Source: Sphaerobacter thermophilus DSM 20745
GTDB taxonomy: Bacteria; Chloroflexota; Chloroflexia; Thermomicrobiales; Thermomicrobiaceae
DNA: 64,000 bases
Assembly (NCBI RefSeq): GCF_000024985.1
Contig: NC_013523.1
Span: forward strand, 1,426,001 to 1,490,000
Direction: 5' to 3'
Shown: positions 9,288 through 18,315 of the stretch, piece by piece
Layout: every line of letters starts with the position of its first letter
Numbering within the stretch: the first letter of the stretch is position 1
The notes under the pieces: model-generated
What the model saw: the letters and a program-made list of their open reading frames with translations, nothing else
Told to the model about the DNA's origin: nothing
Databases searched by the model: none
Program-made: the position numbers and the translations under genes

Positions 9288-9970
9288 CCCATCCAGGCGG
9301 AGCGGGCCGGCAGGAAGTCACCGTCGTGCTGGCGTCAAACAACCCCGGCAAGGTCGACGAGCTGCGCCGCTTGCTGCCGGAGTGGGTTCGCATCTTGACG
9401 GCGTCCGACGCGGGCGTCACGCTCCCCGAGGAGACCGGCACGACATTCGCCGCGAACGCCCTGCTCAAGGCACGCGCCGCCGTCCAGCAGACGGGACACA
9501 TCGCGCTCGCTGACGACTCGGGCCTCGAGGTCGACGCCTTGGGCGGCGAGCCGGGCGTGCGCTCGGCCCGCTACGCGGGCGAGCCCACCGACGACGCCGC
9601 GAACAACGCACTGCTGCTGGAGCGCCTGCGCGCCGTCCCGAGCGCGGAGCGGACGGCGCGGTTCCGCTCGGCTGTCGCTATCGTCACACCCGAAGGGCGC
9701 GAGCACGTGGCCGAGGGCACAGTTGAAGGGGTCATCCTGGAACAGCCGCGAGGCAGCGGCGGATTCGGTTACGACCCACTCTTCCAGCCCGCCGGGTCCG
9801 ACCGGACCATGGCCGAGCTGGCTACCGACGAGAAGAACCGCATCAGCCACCGTGGACGGGCCTTCCGCGCGGCGGCAGCCTGGCTCCTACCCATCCTGGA
9901 GGCCGCGCGCCGCGAGGGATCGGACGGCGAGATTGCCCGTCGGCACGAAGAGAAAACGGAGTTGTCATGA
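9284..9970 (+). CDS. rdgB: dITP/XTP pyrophosphatase (RdgB/HAM1 family)
   Basis: RdgB hydrolyses dITP, ITP and XTP to monophosphates and keeps deaminated purines out of DNA and RNA. The 228-residue protein has the substrate-binding start VLASNNPGKVDE, the metal site ADDSGLEVDALGG with GVRSARYAG, and the C-terminal GFGYDPLF and SHRGRAFRA motifs. An N-terminal extension of about 10 residues and a charged C-terminal tail make it slightly longer than usual. It overlaps tatD and the next gene by four bases each. Confidence 0.95.
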   Translation: MTHPGGAGRQEVTVVLASNNPGKVDELRRLLPEWVRILTASDAGVTLPEETGTTFAANALLKARAAVQQTGHIALADDSGLEVDALGGEPGVRSARYAGEPTDDAANNALLLERLRAVPSAERTARFRSAVAIVTPEGREHVAEGTVEGVILEQPRGSGGFGYDPLFQPAGSDRTMAELATDEKNRISHRGRAFRAAAAWLLPILEAARREGSDGEIARRHEEKTELS

Positions 9971-11169
9971 CTGACGTGGAGCGACGGCAGGCAAGCGGAT
10001 CCTACGGCCTGAGCGAGCGGCGCACGCGAGCGCTCCCGCTCGTCGGGGTAGCCGGAACCCGCGGCAAGTCGACCACGGTCTGGCTCCTCGATGCGATGCT
10101 CACCGCCGCCGGTCGCTCGACCGGCTTGTGGAGCAGCACCGGCGTCTACGTCCGTGGCGTCCGCCAGCCGGGCGAGCTCGGCCCCTGGTCCCGCGTCCTG
10201 GCCGCCGTCGGCAGTGGGGAACTCGACGTGGCACTCCAAGAGCTGGAAACCCCTCTCGTAACCAGCGTCGGGCTCCCCGAGGGCATCTACCCGCTTGCCG
10301 GCATCACCACGCTCTGCGGCAACAACGAGGACTGCCTGCTCAGCCCCGAGTTCAGCAGCGGCGCGCTGGCGCAGGCGATCGTCGCGCGCGCCGTCCGGCC
10401 TGACGGCTTACTCGTGCTGAACGCCGACGACCTGGCCGTGCTCGAGGCCGCCAACCAGACGAACGCCACCACCGTGCTCTTCGCACTGCACCCCGACAAC
10501 CCGGCGCTGCGCCGGCACCTGGATCAGGGTGGGTGCGGCGTCTGGGTGGCCGACGGCACCGTCGTCGTCGGGGACGCGCTCGACCAGCGGGCTGTGGTGC
10601 GGGTCGAAGAAGCCCGCTTTACGCTCGACGGCGCCCTGATATTCCAGGTGCAGAACCTCCTGTGCAGCGTCGCGCTGGCGGTCGCACTCGACGTGCCCGA
10701 CGCAGCGATCCGCGAGGCGGTGCGCGCCTTCAGTCCGGACCCGGCCCGCCTCCCCGGGAGCTGCAACATCTTCTACAAGCGCGGCGCCACGATCGTGCTC
10801 GACACCTCCCGCCAGGTCTGGACACTCAAGTCCCTCATCCGCGGCATCCGCCACCAGCCCCACCGGCGAACGATCATCGTGGCCGGCTTTTTCTCCCACC
10901 TCCCTGAGGAGCAGATCGTCGAGGCCGGACGCCTGCTCGGGCGCCTCGGCGGCGTGGTCATCCTGCACGAGGAGACGGAACGCCCGATCGTGGAGCTACT
11001 CAAGAACGGCATCGCCCTGAACGAGATCCCACCGCTGGTGCTCGCGATGCCGACCGAGCAGCAGGCCTTTGCCCACGCCTTCCGCATGCTCAGCGAGGGC
11101 GATCTCTGCCTGCTCATCACCGACGACGTCCAGAACGCCGTCGATGCGGTCACCAGCCTGGACAAGTGA
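9967..11169 (+). CDS. Mur-ligase-like ATPase, related to the C-terminal half of cyanophycin synthetase / PgsB
   Basis: The 400-residue protein has a Mur-ligase-type P-loop GTRGKSTT at residues 30-37 and the central segment NNEDCLLSPEFSSG. The C-terminal domain (about residues 270-400) resembles the Mur-ligase C-terminal domain of cyanophycin synthetase, but where those enzymes have a DYGHNP-like motif this protein reads LDTSRQVWT. No ATP-grasp domain is attached. The substrate is unknown: a peptide or amino-acid ligase role is the family-level inference. It is the last gene of the glmS-tatD-rdgB run and overlaps rdgB by four bases. Confidence 0.7.
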   Translation: MTDVERRQASGSYGLSERRTRALPLVGVAGTRGKSTTVWLLDAMLTAAGRSTGLWSSTGVYVRGVRQPGELGPWSRVLAAVGSGELDVALQELETPLVTSVGLPEGIYPLAGITTLCGNNEDCLLSPEFSSGALAQAIVARAVRPDGLLVLNADDLAVLEAANQTNATTVLFALHPDNPALRRHLDQGGCGVWVADGTVVVGDALDQRAVVRVEEARFTLDGALIFQVQNLLCSVALAVALDVPDAAIREAVRAFSPDPARLPGSCNIFYKRGATIVLDTSRQVWTLKSLIRGIRHQPHRRTIIVAGFFSHLPEEQIVEAGRLLGRLGGVVILHEETERPIVELLKNGIALNEIPPLVLAMPTEQQAFAHAFRMLSEGDLCLLITDDVQNAVDAVTSLDK

Positions 11170-11378
11170 GGCGACGGCTCTCTCGACGACCGCAACGAGC
11201 CGTGATGTCAAGTAGCTCCGGATGCCTCTCGCGCTGACGACAGGGGCGAACCCATTACCGACCAGGTGATCCGAGGCTGGGCTTGAGGATCTCCGCCGGT
11301 GGCGTGTGCCTGGTGTGAACCCCCGGGCTCACCACAGCGCGTGATTCCTCCGACCACCCGCCTAGGGCCCAACGCCGT

Positions 11379-11399
11379 CCGCTGAGACAGTCTCAGCGG
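11379..11399. repeat. Perfect hairpin in the 11170-11543 intergenic gap
   Basis: CCGCTGAGA (11379-11387) and TCTCAGCGG (11391-11399) form a 9-bp stem with a 3-base loop. No T-run follows on either strand, so an operator or RNA element is as likely as a terminator. The remaining 374-base gap shows no convincing gene. TATCAT near 11492 could be a -10 box for the PHP gene, but no -35 is visible. Confidence 0.45.
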
Positions 11400-11543
11400 A
11401 TAAGGACAATGGCGCACGATAGCCAGCCCGCTCCGGCAACGCGGGACCGCCACGTTGGTACAGTGTCCACGCACCTCCCCACCCGCATGGCGTATCATCC
11501 CCCATGGGCACGTAACCCGGCGGGAGAAGACGAGGAGCAGAGC

Positions 11544-12215
11544 GTGGTCTTTGATTTCCACACACACACCTTCTGGAGCGACGGGGAGTTGTCCCCGATG
11601 GAGCAGGCGCGGCGGGCCGTCCAGCGCGGCTACCGGGTCCTCGGGCTGACGGACCACGTCGGCGTCGGCGGCGTGCCGGAGTTGATCAAGGCACTGAAGG
11701 CAGACCGCGAGATCATCGAGCGCTACTGGCCGATCACTGTGGTCGTCGGGGTCGAGTTGACCCACGTGCCGGCGGAAGCCATCCCTGAGGCCGCGCGCTT
11801 CGCCCTCGATGCCGGTGCCGAGATCGTCGTGCTGCATGGTGAGACCCCGGTCGAGCCAGTGCCGGAGGGCTCAAACCACGCCGCGATCATCAGTGGCCTG
11901 GTAGACGTGATCGGCCACCCCGGTCACATCACCGAGGAGGACGTGCGTGAGGCCGCCGCCCGCGACATCTTCCTGGAAATCACATCCCGGCGCGGCCATT
12001 CCCTCACCAATGGCCACGTTGCCCGGCTCGCCCAGCGGTACGGCGCGAAGATGATTGTCAACAGCGACACGCACTCCCCATCCGACCTGCTGACCAGCGA
12101 CTTCCAGCGCTCGGTCGCGCTGGGCGCCGGGATCGAGCCGAGCCTCCTGCCCGACGTGCTCCAGACATGGCCCGAGGAGTTGCTGCAGCGGGTCCTCGCC
12201 CGCCGGGAGGGTTGA
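11544..12215 (+). CDS. PHP-domain phosphoesterase, standalone
   Basis: The 223-residue protein is a single PHP domain of histidinol-phosphatase type. Visible metal-binding motifs are DFHTHTFWSDGE at the N-terminus, LTDHVG, GVELTH, LHGE, IGHPGH and NSDTHSPSD, so the trinuclear metal site looks complete. The GTG start at 11544 has GAGGAG six bases upstream; longer readings add non-conserved residues. It sits four bases before the PolX/PHP gene, suggesting a functional pair in nucleic-acid or phosphate-ester metabolism, but the substrate cannot be named. Confidence 0.8.
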   Translation: MVFDFHTHTFWSDGELSPMEQARRAVQRGYRVLGLTDHVGVGGVPELIKALKADREIIERYWPITVVVGVELTHVPAEAIPEAARFALDAGAEIVVLHGETPVEPVPEGSNHAAIISGLVDVIGHPGHITEEDVREAAARDIFLEITSRRGHSLTNGHVARLAQRYGAKMIVNSDTHSPSDLLTSDFQRSVALGAGIEPSLLPDVLQTWPEELLQRVLARREG

Positions 12216-12219
12216 GGCC

Positions 12220-13884
12220 GTGGACAACCGTGAGGTCGCGGAGCAGCTTCGCCAGTTCGCCGACCTGCTCGAGATCAAGGGGGAGAACGCCTTCCGCGTC
12301 AACGCCTATCGGCGCGCGGCGGACGCGGTGGAGCGGGAACCTGAGCCGCTCGAAGCCATCATTGCGCGGGAGGAGCTCACCGCCATCGAGGGGATCGGTC
12401 CCGGCCTGGCGGCGGCCATTACCGAGATCGTGCAGACCGGGCGCTACAGCGCCACCGAGGAGTTGCTGGACGAGGTCCCCGGAACGCTCCTCACCCTCCT
12501 TGGAATCCCTGGCGTCGGCCCGAAGACCGTCGGACGCCTCTATCGCGAGTTGGGCATCACCACGCTGGTGCAACTCGAAGCCGCCGCCCGGGCCGGTCAG
12601 GTGCGGCAGTTGAAGGGGTTCGGCCCGCGCGCCGAGGCGCGGATCCTCGAAGGCATCGCGTTCCTCCACCGCCGCACCAACCGCCTGTCGATCGGGACTG
12701 CCGACCCGGTCGCCCGGCGGCTGGTGGAGCACTTGCGGCGCGAGCTGGGCGTCCCCGTTGAGATCGCCGGGAGTGTGCGGCGCCAGTGCGAGACAGTGGG
12801 CAACATCGACCTCCTCGCCGCGGTCGAGAGCCCGGCCGCGATCGCGCCGGCACTGGAGTCGGCCCCGCGCGTGACCCAGATTGAGGAGGTCAACGACGCC
12901 TTCGTCGTCGCGGCGCTCGAGATCGGCAGCTCGGTGCGGGTGGTGGCGGCAGCGCCGGCTGTCTTCGGTACCGAGTTGGTCCGCTGGACCGGGAGCCGCG
13001 CGCACGTGGCGGAGCTGGTGCGCGTTGCCGGCGGCACGTTGCCGCACGTCGCCGAGGAGGCCGAGGTCTACGCCGCGCTCGGCTTACCCTGGATCGCGCC
13101 CGAGCTGCGCGAGGCGCGTGGGGAGATCGCTGCAGCCCAGGCCGGGCGGCTCCCGCGCCTCATTGAGGTATCGGACCTCCGCGGCGACCTACATCTCCAC
13201 TCGGAGTGGAGCGACGGGCGAGCCACGATCCTGCAGTTGGCCGAGGCGGCGCGCGATCGCGGCTACGAGTACCTGTGCATCGCCGACCACTCGGGCGGCC
13301 TGCGCGTCGCTCGGGGTCTCGACGTCGACCGGCTGCGTGAGCAGTGGCGCGAGATCGAGCGGGTGAACGAGCTGGTTCCCGAGGTGCGGCTGCTCCGTGC
13401 CTCTGAGGTAGAGGTCCGGCGCGACGGGAGCCTGGACTTCCCTGATGAGATCCTCGCTGAGTTCGACCTGGTGGTCGCCTCGCTCCACTCCGGCCTGCGC
13501 CAGCCGCGCGAGGAGCTGATGAAGCGCATCCTCGGCGTCCTGCGCAATCCCCACGTCGATATTGTCGCCCACCCGACCGGCCGCATCATCGAGCGACGAC
13601 CGGGCGCGGAGTACGACTGGGAGGAAGTCTTCCGGGTGGCGCGGGAGACCGGCACCGCGATCGAGATCAACGCCGACCCGGCGCGCCTCGACATGAACGA
13701 TGAGCACGCGCGGATGGCGCAGGAGGCCGGCGTTCTCATCGCCATCGACTCGGACGCCCACGACATCCCGTCGCTGGATCACATCCGCTACGGTGTGTCC
13801 GTGGCACGCCGCGCCTGGATCGGTCCCGAGTCCGTCGTGAACACCCGCCCGCTGCCGGATCTGCTTGCCTGGCTCAACCGGTAG
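12220..13884 (+). CDS. polX: PolX-type protein: degenerate DNA polymerase X domain fused to an intact PHP domain
   Basis: The 554-residue protein has the domain order of bacterial PolX: N-terminal helix-hairpin-helix region (IPGVGPKTVGRLY near residue 100), a nucleotidyltransferase domain (GSVRRQCETVG at 184-194; WTGSRAH at 256-262), and a C-terminal PHP domain (DLHLHSEWSDG at 323-333, ADHSGG, DSDAH). In active family X enzymes the catalytic aspartates lie in GDxD and in a VDLR-type strand. Here the first reads GNID (Asn195, Asp197) and the aligned third position is Ser238. PHP motifs are complete, so nuclease activity is plausible while polymerase activity is doubtful. GTG start, with GGGAGG upstream. 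Confidence 0.88.
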   Translation: MDNREVAEQLRQFADLLEIKGENAFRVNAYRRAADAVEREPEPLEAIIAREELTAIEGIGPGLAAAITEIVQTGRYSATEELLDEVPGTLLTLLGIPGVGPKTVGRLYRELGITTLVQLEAAARAGQVRQLKGFGPRAEARILEGIAFLHRRTNRLSIGTADPVARRLVEHLRRELGVPVEIAGSVRRQCETVGNIDLLAAVESPAAIAPALESAPRVTQIEEVNDAFVVAALEIGSSVRVVAAAPAVFGTELVRWTGSRAHVAELVRVAGGTLPHVAEEAEVYAALGLPWIAPELREARGEIAAAQAGRLPRLIEVSDLRGDLHLHSEWSDGRATILQLAEAARDRGYEYLCIADHSGGLRVARGLDVDRLREQWREIERVNELVPEVRLLRASEVEVRRDGSLDFPDEILAEFDLVVASLHSGLRQPREELMKRILGVLRNPHVDIVAHPTGRIIERRPGAEYDWEEVFRVARETGTAIEINADPARLDMNDEHARMAQEAGVLIAIDSDAHDIPSLDHIRYGVSVARRAWIGPESVVNTRPLPDLLAWLNR

Positions 13885-13963
13885 CGCCCGCGGGGAAGGG
13901 TCGGTCGTCAGGATCGGGCCATACCGACCACTGCACTGTTACCACCGGGATAATGAACACCAC

Positions 13964-13984
13964 GGGCGGGGTTCACCCCCGCCC
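13964..13984. terminator. Hairpin between the convergent polX and dnaE genes
   Basis: GGGCGGGG (13964-13971) pairs with CCCCGCCC (13977-13984) around a 5-base loop. It lies midway between two convergent stop codons and could end transcripts from both sides. There is no U-tract, so factor-independent termination is uncertain. Confidence 0.5.
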
Positions 13985-14052
13985 AAGGTTGACCCGGTCA
14001 TGCTGAGGGCACGTCCCTCGGGCCGGGACGCTTCCACCGGGATGGCCGCGCG

Positions 14053-17000
14053 CTACGCGGTGAGGCGCCGCGGCTCGGCGGGAACCATCACAGTGCGCTC
14101 GGAGACTGTCGCGCAGCCAGGGCCGAGCATCTCCTCCAGCGCCCGCTCGACATCGGGGCACCAGTCAATACTCAGGGATGCCCGCATCAGCACGGTTCGG
14201 CCGCGCGCAGGGACGTGCAAGATCACGCCGTCGTCGCCCGGGAACTGGTCGAACAGTTCGCGCACCCGGTTCATGGTCTCGACGTCGGCGGTGACATTGC
14301 CCGTGTCCGGGAGACGGACATGCACCTCGCGGACCACCACCGGCTTCGGCTCTTCGATGGTCACTGGTCCCACGCGGTCGGCGACGAGCTGGATGCGGTC
14401 GTTGCGTTGATCCACCCGTGCAGCGACCCGCACGATGGAGTCGACGACGAGGTGCTCGCCCGCCTGTTCGTAGAGGTCCGGGAAGACCACCATCTCGATC
14501 GCCCCGGTCTGATCTTCGAGCTGGCAGATCGCCATCACCCGGTTCGTCTTGGTGGTCAGCTTGCGCATGCCCGTGATCATCACGATCGCTTCGATCTGCT
14601 GGCCGACGGTCTCCTCGTCGATCTCGGCCAGCCGCACGTACCCACCGTCCCGGATCAGCGGAACGAGATCGTTCAGGGGGTGCGAGCTGAGGTAGAGCCC
14701 CAGCAGTTCCTTCTCCCAGGCGAGGAGCGTGGCGCGCGGGATCTCCGGCACGTCGTCCGGCATCGCCAGTGCCAGGGCGGGGGCGGCCACAGGCGCTGCG
14801 GAGAAGAGGTCGATCTGTCCGCGCTTGGCCGCACGCTGCCGCGATTGCGCGGCGCTGATCGCCTGCTCCAGGACCGCCAGCAAGGTAGCGCGGTCACCGA
14901 GGCTGTCCAGCGCACCACACTTGATCAGGCTCTCAGCCACCCGACGGTTGACCACCGTCCAGTCAACCGTGTCGCAGAACTGCTCGAAGCTCTCGAAGCG
15001 CTCGCCCGGCAGCGACTTGCGCGCCGCGACAATGGACTCCACGGCAGCCTCGCCGACGTTCTTCACGATCGCCAGGCCGAAGCGGATTGCCTTAGTCCCA
15101 TCCTCAAGGATCTCGATCTCAAAATCGACGCCGCTCTTGTTGATATCGGGCGGGAGCACCGGGATGCCGAGCTTCTGGCACTCCGCCACCGCCGCCGCCA
15201 CGCGCTGCGTCGCGCCGCTCGGGTGGCTGGGCGCACCCCGCAGCACGGCCGTCATGTACTCGGCCGGGTAGTTGGCCTTCAGGTACGAGGTCTGATAGGA
15301 GATCGTCGCGTAGCAGACTGCGTGCGCCTTGTTGAAGGCATAGCCCGCGAACGGCTCAATCAGGTTGAAGACGTTCTGCGCGTCCTCCGCGCTGTACCCC
15401 TTCTCCTGTGCGCCACGCAGGAAGCGCTCGCGCTCGGCCTTCATCACCTCGGGGATCTTCTTCCCCATCGCCTTGCGCATGATGTCGGCCTCGCCCAGGG
15501 TGTACCCGGCGAACTTGCGAGCGATCAGAAGCACCTGGTCCTGATAGACGATGACGCCGTACGTCTCGTCCAGGATCTCCGCCAGGTCCGGGTGCGGATA
15601 GCGGATCGGCTCCAGTCCATGCTTGGCGCGGCAGTAGGTGGGGATGTGCTGCATCGGCCCCGGCCGGTAGAGGGCCACCATGGCCGCCAGCTCGGCGATG
15701 GAGCTGGGCCGCAGCTCCCGGATGTAGCGACGCATGCCGGCGCTCTCGAGCTGGAACACGCCGAAGGTCTCGCCCTGCGACAGCATGGCATAGGTCTTCT
15801 CGTCGCCGTCCGGGATTTTCTTGGGGTCGATCTCAACACCCGTCGTCTGGCGGATCAGCTCGACCGCCTCGCCGAGGATGGTGAGGTTGGCCAGCCCGAG
15901 GAAGTCCATCTTCAGCAGGCCGATCTCGGCCACCGTCTCCATCGGGAACTGGGTGGTCGGAAGAGCCCCCTCCTCGGCACGTGCCGGGCGCTGCAGAGGT
16001 AGATGCTCGACCAGCGGGTCGGCTGCGATCACTACACCCGCCGCATGCGTACCGGCATGGCGGGAGATACCCTCGAGTCGCTTGGCGTTGTCGATCAGCT
16101 CGCGGCACGCCGGATCCGTCTCGTAGAGCTGGCGCAGCTCCGGGCTCTCCTGCAGGGCCTTGTCAAGCGTGATATTGAGCGTCGACGGGATCAGCCGCGC
16201 GATCCGGTCGACATCGTTGTACGCCCAGCCCATGGCCCGGCCGGTGTCACGGATCGCCGCCTTCGCGCCCATCGTTCCAAAGGTGATGATCTGGGCCACC
16301 CGGTCGTGGCCGTATTTGCTGGCGACGTAGTCGATGACCTCCGCGCGTCGGTTGTCGGCGAAGTCCATGTCGATATCCGGCATCTCGCGGCGCTCCCGGT
16401 TCAGGAAGCGCTCGAACACCAGCCGGTTCGCCAGCGGGTCGATGTCGGTGATGCCCAGGGTATAGAGGACGATACTGGCTGCCGCACTGCCGCGTACGCC
16501 GAAGGAAATGCGACGCTGCCGCGCGAACTCCGCGAAGTCGCGCACGATCAGCATGTAGCTGCTGAAGCCCGTCTCCTGGATGACGTCCAGCTCGTACTCC
16601 AGGCGGCGGCGCACCTCCTCGGTCACTTCGGGGTAGCGGCGGCGCACACCGTCCCAGCAAAGCTGGCACAGGTACTCGTGCGGGGTCATACCCTCGGGAA
16701 TGCCGGGGTCAGGCAGGTGCAACCGGCCGAACTCGAGGTCGACGTTGCAGCGCTCCGCGATGCGGATCGTGTTCTCCAGCGCCTCGGGCACCTCACCGAA
16801 GAGCCGCCACATCTCCTCCGGGCTCTTGAAGTAGAGCTGGTCACTCTCCATCCGGAGGCGCTTGGGGTCGTGGAGCGTCGTGTTGGTCTGGATACAGACC
16901 AGCAGCTCTTGCAGCGGCGCGTCGGACTTGTCGACGTAGTGGACGTCGTTCGTTGCCACCAGCGGCAGGTCGAGCTTCCGCGCGAGCTCGATCAGTTGCG

Positions 17001-17556
17001 GGTTGGTCTGCCGCTGGCCTTCGATTCCGTGGTCCTGGATTTCAATATAGAAGTGATCCGGGCCGAACATCTCCTTCAGGATGCCGGCCAGACGCACGGC
17101 TTCCTCGTCGCGCCCCTGCAGAAAGTTGTTGGCGACCGGCCCACCGAGACAGGCCGAAGTGCAGATGATGCCGTCGCGGAGACTGTTGAGCATGTCCAGG
17201 TCGACGCGCGGCTTATAGTAGAAGCCCTCCAGGCTCGCCCGGCTGGCCAACCGCAACAGGTTCCGGTAGCCCCGCTCGTTCTCCGCGAGCAAGAGCAGGT
17301 GGTACGACTGCTTTTCCCGGTCCTCGATGCTGCCCGGTGCGAGGTAGGCCTCAATCCCCAGGATCGGGTGGAGGTCGTGTGCGCGCGCCGCCTTGTACCA
17401 GTCGATCACGCCGTACATCACGCCGTGGTCGGTGATGGCGATGTGCTCCATCCCGAACTCACGTGCGCGGGCCATGTAGTCCTTGATGCGCCCCATGCCA
17501 TCGAGGAGCGAGAACTCGGTGTGCAGGTGCAAATGCGCGAACGGACGCGCGGTCAC
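14053..17556 (-). CDS. dnaE: DNA polymerase III alpha subunit
   Basis: DnaE is the replicative polymerase. The 1167-residue protein has the N-terminal PHP domain (HLHLHTEFSLLDG, ITDHGVMYG, ATNDVHYVDKSD) with the metal ligands apparently complete, the C-family polymerase core with catalytic PDIDMDFADNRR and LKMDFLGL, the helix-hairpin-helix region and a C-terminal OB fold (VMITGMRKLTTK). It lacks a separate 3'-5' exonuclease insert, so it is DnaE rather than PolC. An intact PHP domain is compatible with intrinsic proofreading, as known for some DnaE enzymes. It is convergent with polX and 210 bases downstream of the XRE regulator. Confidence 0.97.
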   Translation of the reverse strand: MTARPFAHLHLHTEFSLLDGMGRIKDYMARAREFGMEHIAITDHGVMYGVIDWYKAARAHDLHPILGIEAYLAPGSIEDREKQSYHLLLLAENERGYRNLLRLASRASLEGFYYKPRVDLDMLNSLRDGIICTSACLGGPVANNFLQGRDEEAVRLAGILKEMFGPDHFYIEIQDHGIEGQRQTNPQLIELARKLDLPLVATNDVHYVDKSDAPLQELLVCIQTNTTLHDPKRLRMESDQLYFKSPEEMWRLFGEVPEALENTIRIAERCNVDLEFGRLHLPDPGIPEGMTPHEYLCQLCWDGVRRRYPEVTEEVRRRLEYELDVIQETGFSSYMLIVRDFAEFARQRRISFGVRGSAAASIVLYTLGITDIDPLANRLVFERFLNRERREMPDIDMDFADNRRAEVIDYVASKYGHDRVAQIITFGTMGAKAAIRDTGRAMGWAYNDVDRIARLIPSTLNITLDKALQESPELRQLYETDPACRELIDNAKRLEGISRHAGTHAAGVVIAADPLVEHLPLQRPARAEEGALPTTQFPMETVAEIGLLKMDFLGLANLTILGEAVELIRQTTGVEIDPKKIPDGDEKTYAMLSQGETFGVFQLESAGMRRYIRELRPSSIAELAAMVALYRPGPMQHIPTYCRAKHGLEPIRYPHPDLAEILDETYGVIVYQDQVLLIARKFAGYTLGEADIMRKAMGKKIPEVMKAERERFLRGAQEKGYSAEDAQNVFNLIEPFAGYAFNKAHAVCYATISYQTSYLKANYPAEYMTAVLRGAPSHPSGATQRVAAAVAECQKLGIPVLPPDINKSGVDFEIEILEDGTKAIRFGLAIVKNVGEAAVESIVAARKSLPGERFESFEQFCDTVDWTVVNRRVAESLIKCGALDSLGDRATLLAVLEQAISAAQSRQRAAKRGQIDLFSAAPVAAPALALAMPDDVPEIPRATLLAWEKELLGLYLSSHPLNDLVPLIRDGGYVRLAEIDEETVGQQIEAIVMITGMRKLTTKTNRVMAICQLEDQTGAIEMVVFPDLYEQAGEHLVVDSIVRVAARVDQRNDRIQLVADRVGPVTIEEPKPVVVREVHVRLPDTGNVTADVETMNRVRELFDQFPGDDGVILHVPARGRTVLMRASLSIDWCPDVERALEEMLGPGCATVSERTVMVPAEPRRLTA

Positions 17557-17766
17557 GACAGCCTATCCCTTCCCGAACGATCGCCCCGCTCCTGCTCAGG
17601 CCGCTGATCAGGGGGGCCTTCCCTTGGCGATCGACCGTCCCCGGGCATTGTAGCGCCGCTGGAGGCCGAACGGTCGGACGATTTGGCTAGACCCGAAGGG
17701 CACGCCGTACCGGCCGAAACCACCCGGCACGGATATCGACCCCGAACGCGGAGCAGTTAGCCGGCG

Positions 17767-18207
17767 TTAGTCAGCCGCCATGGCATCGGGGGAGGTATCG
17801 GGACCGGACGGCCAGCCGATTGCAGCCAACTGCGCCTGGGTGACCATCAAGCGAAGCATCTGCCGGACGTTCTGTCGGATCGGCTCCGGGATGTCGCGGC
17901 GCTGGAGGAGTTGCAGCACCTCGCTCACGACCGGCTCATCGGCCAGGAGGCTCTCCACCCGCTGGGGCATGTATCCCGCCGCAGCGAGCAGGGTATCGCG
18001 CTGCTCAGGCGTGAGACCCAGGGCGTCCGCCAGCTTGACGACGGCCTCACGCGTCGGCGTGCGATTACCGCTCTCAAGTCGGCTCACGTAGCTGTGGTCG
18101 AACCCCGCCGATTCGGCAAGCCGGCTCTGCGAGGTACGGGCTTCCTCCCGGAAGCGCTTGAGAAGCTCTGCGAACGTGGGCGCCGCGCTCGGTGCCTGTC
18201 CCGCCAT
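17767..18207 (-). CDS. XRE-family helix-turn-helix transcriptional regulator
   Basis: The 146-residue protein carries a Cro/CI-type HTH in residues 11-75: FAELLKRFREEARTSQSRLA, then YVSRLESGNRTPTREAVVKLADALGL. The C-terminal half (LLQRRDIPEPIRQNVRQMLRL) has no motif I recognise. The start at 18207 has GAAGGGAG upstream. Its promoter is close to the sigma-70 consensus and surrounded by palindromes, so autoregulation is likely. Targets are unknown; the divergent fchA-folD-fhs cluster is the nearest candidate. Confidence 0.85.
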   Translation of the reverse strand: MAGQAPSAAPTFAELLKRFREEARTSQSRLAESAGFDHSYVSRLESGNRTPTREAVVKLADALGLTPEQRDTLLAAAGYMPQRVESLLADEPVVSEVLQLLQRRDIPEPIRQNVRQMLRLMVTQAQLAAIGWPSGPDTSPDAMAAD

Positions 18208-18223
18208 GCCTGGCTCCCTTCTG

Positions 18224-18238
18224 TCTGCTCTCAGCAGA
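18224..18238. repeat. Small palindrome in the regulator's 5' leader
   Basis: TCTGCT (18224-18229) and AGCAGA (18233-18238) form a 6-bp inverted repeat around CTC, between the promoter and the start codon of the XRE gene. A candidate operator for the regulator itself. Confidence 0.4.
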
Positions 18239-18274
18239 TATGCCTCGAGCGAACCCTGTCCGTACACTGACCCT

Positions 18275-18303
18275 ACTATAGCGGTCACGTGTCTGCCTGT
18301 CAA
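18275..18303 (-). promoter_or_regulatory. Consensus sigma-70 promoter of the XRE regulator gene
   Basis: On the minus strand TTGACA (18298-18303) and TATAGT (18275-18280) are 17 bases apart. The spacer contains the palindrome CACGTG. This is among the best promoter matches in the window. Confidence 0.8.
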
Positions 18304-18315
18304 TAGTTATCCCGG

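Noticed and set aside
14215-17607. Two long plus-strand open frames opposite dnaE
   Set aside because: Antisense to conserved polymerase motifs, with histidine/arginine/aspartate-rich shadow composition and no ribosome binding sites.
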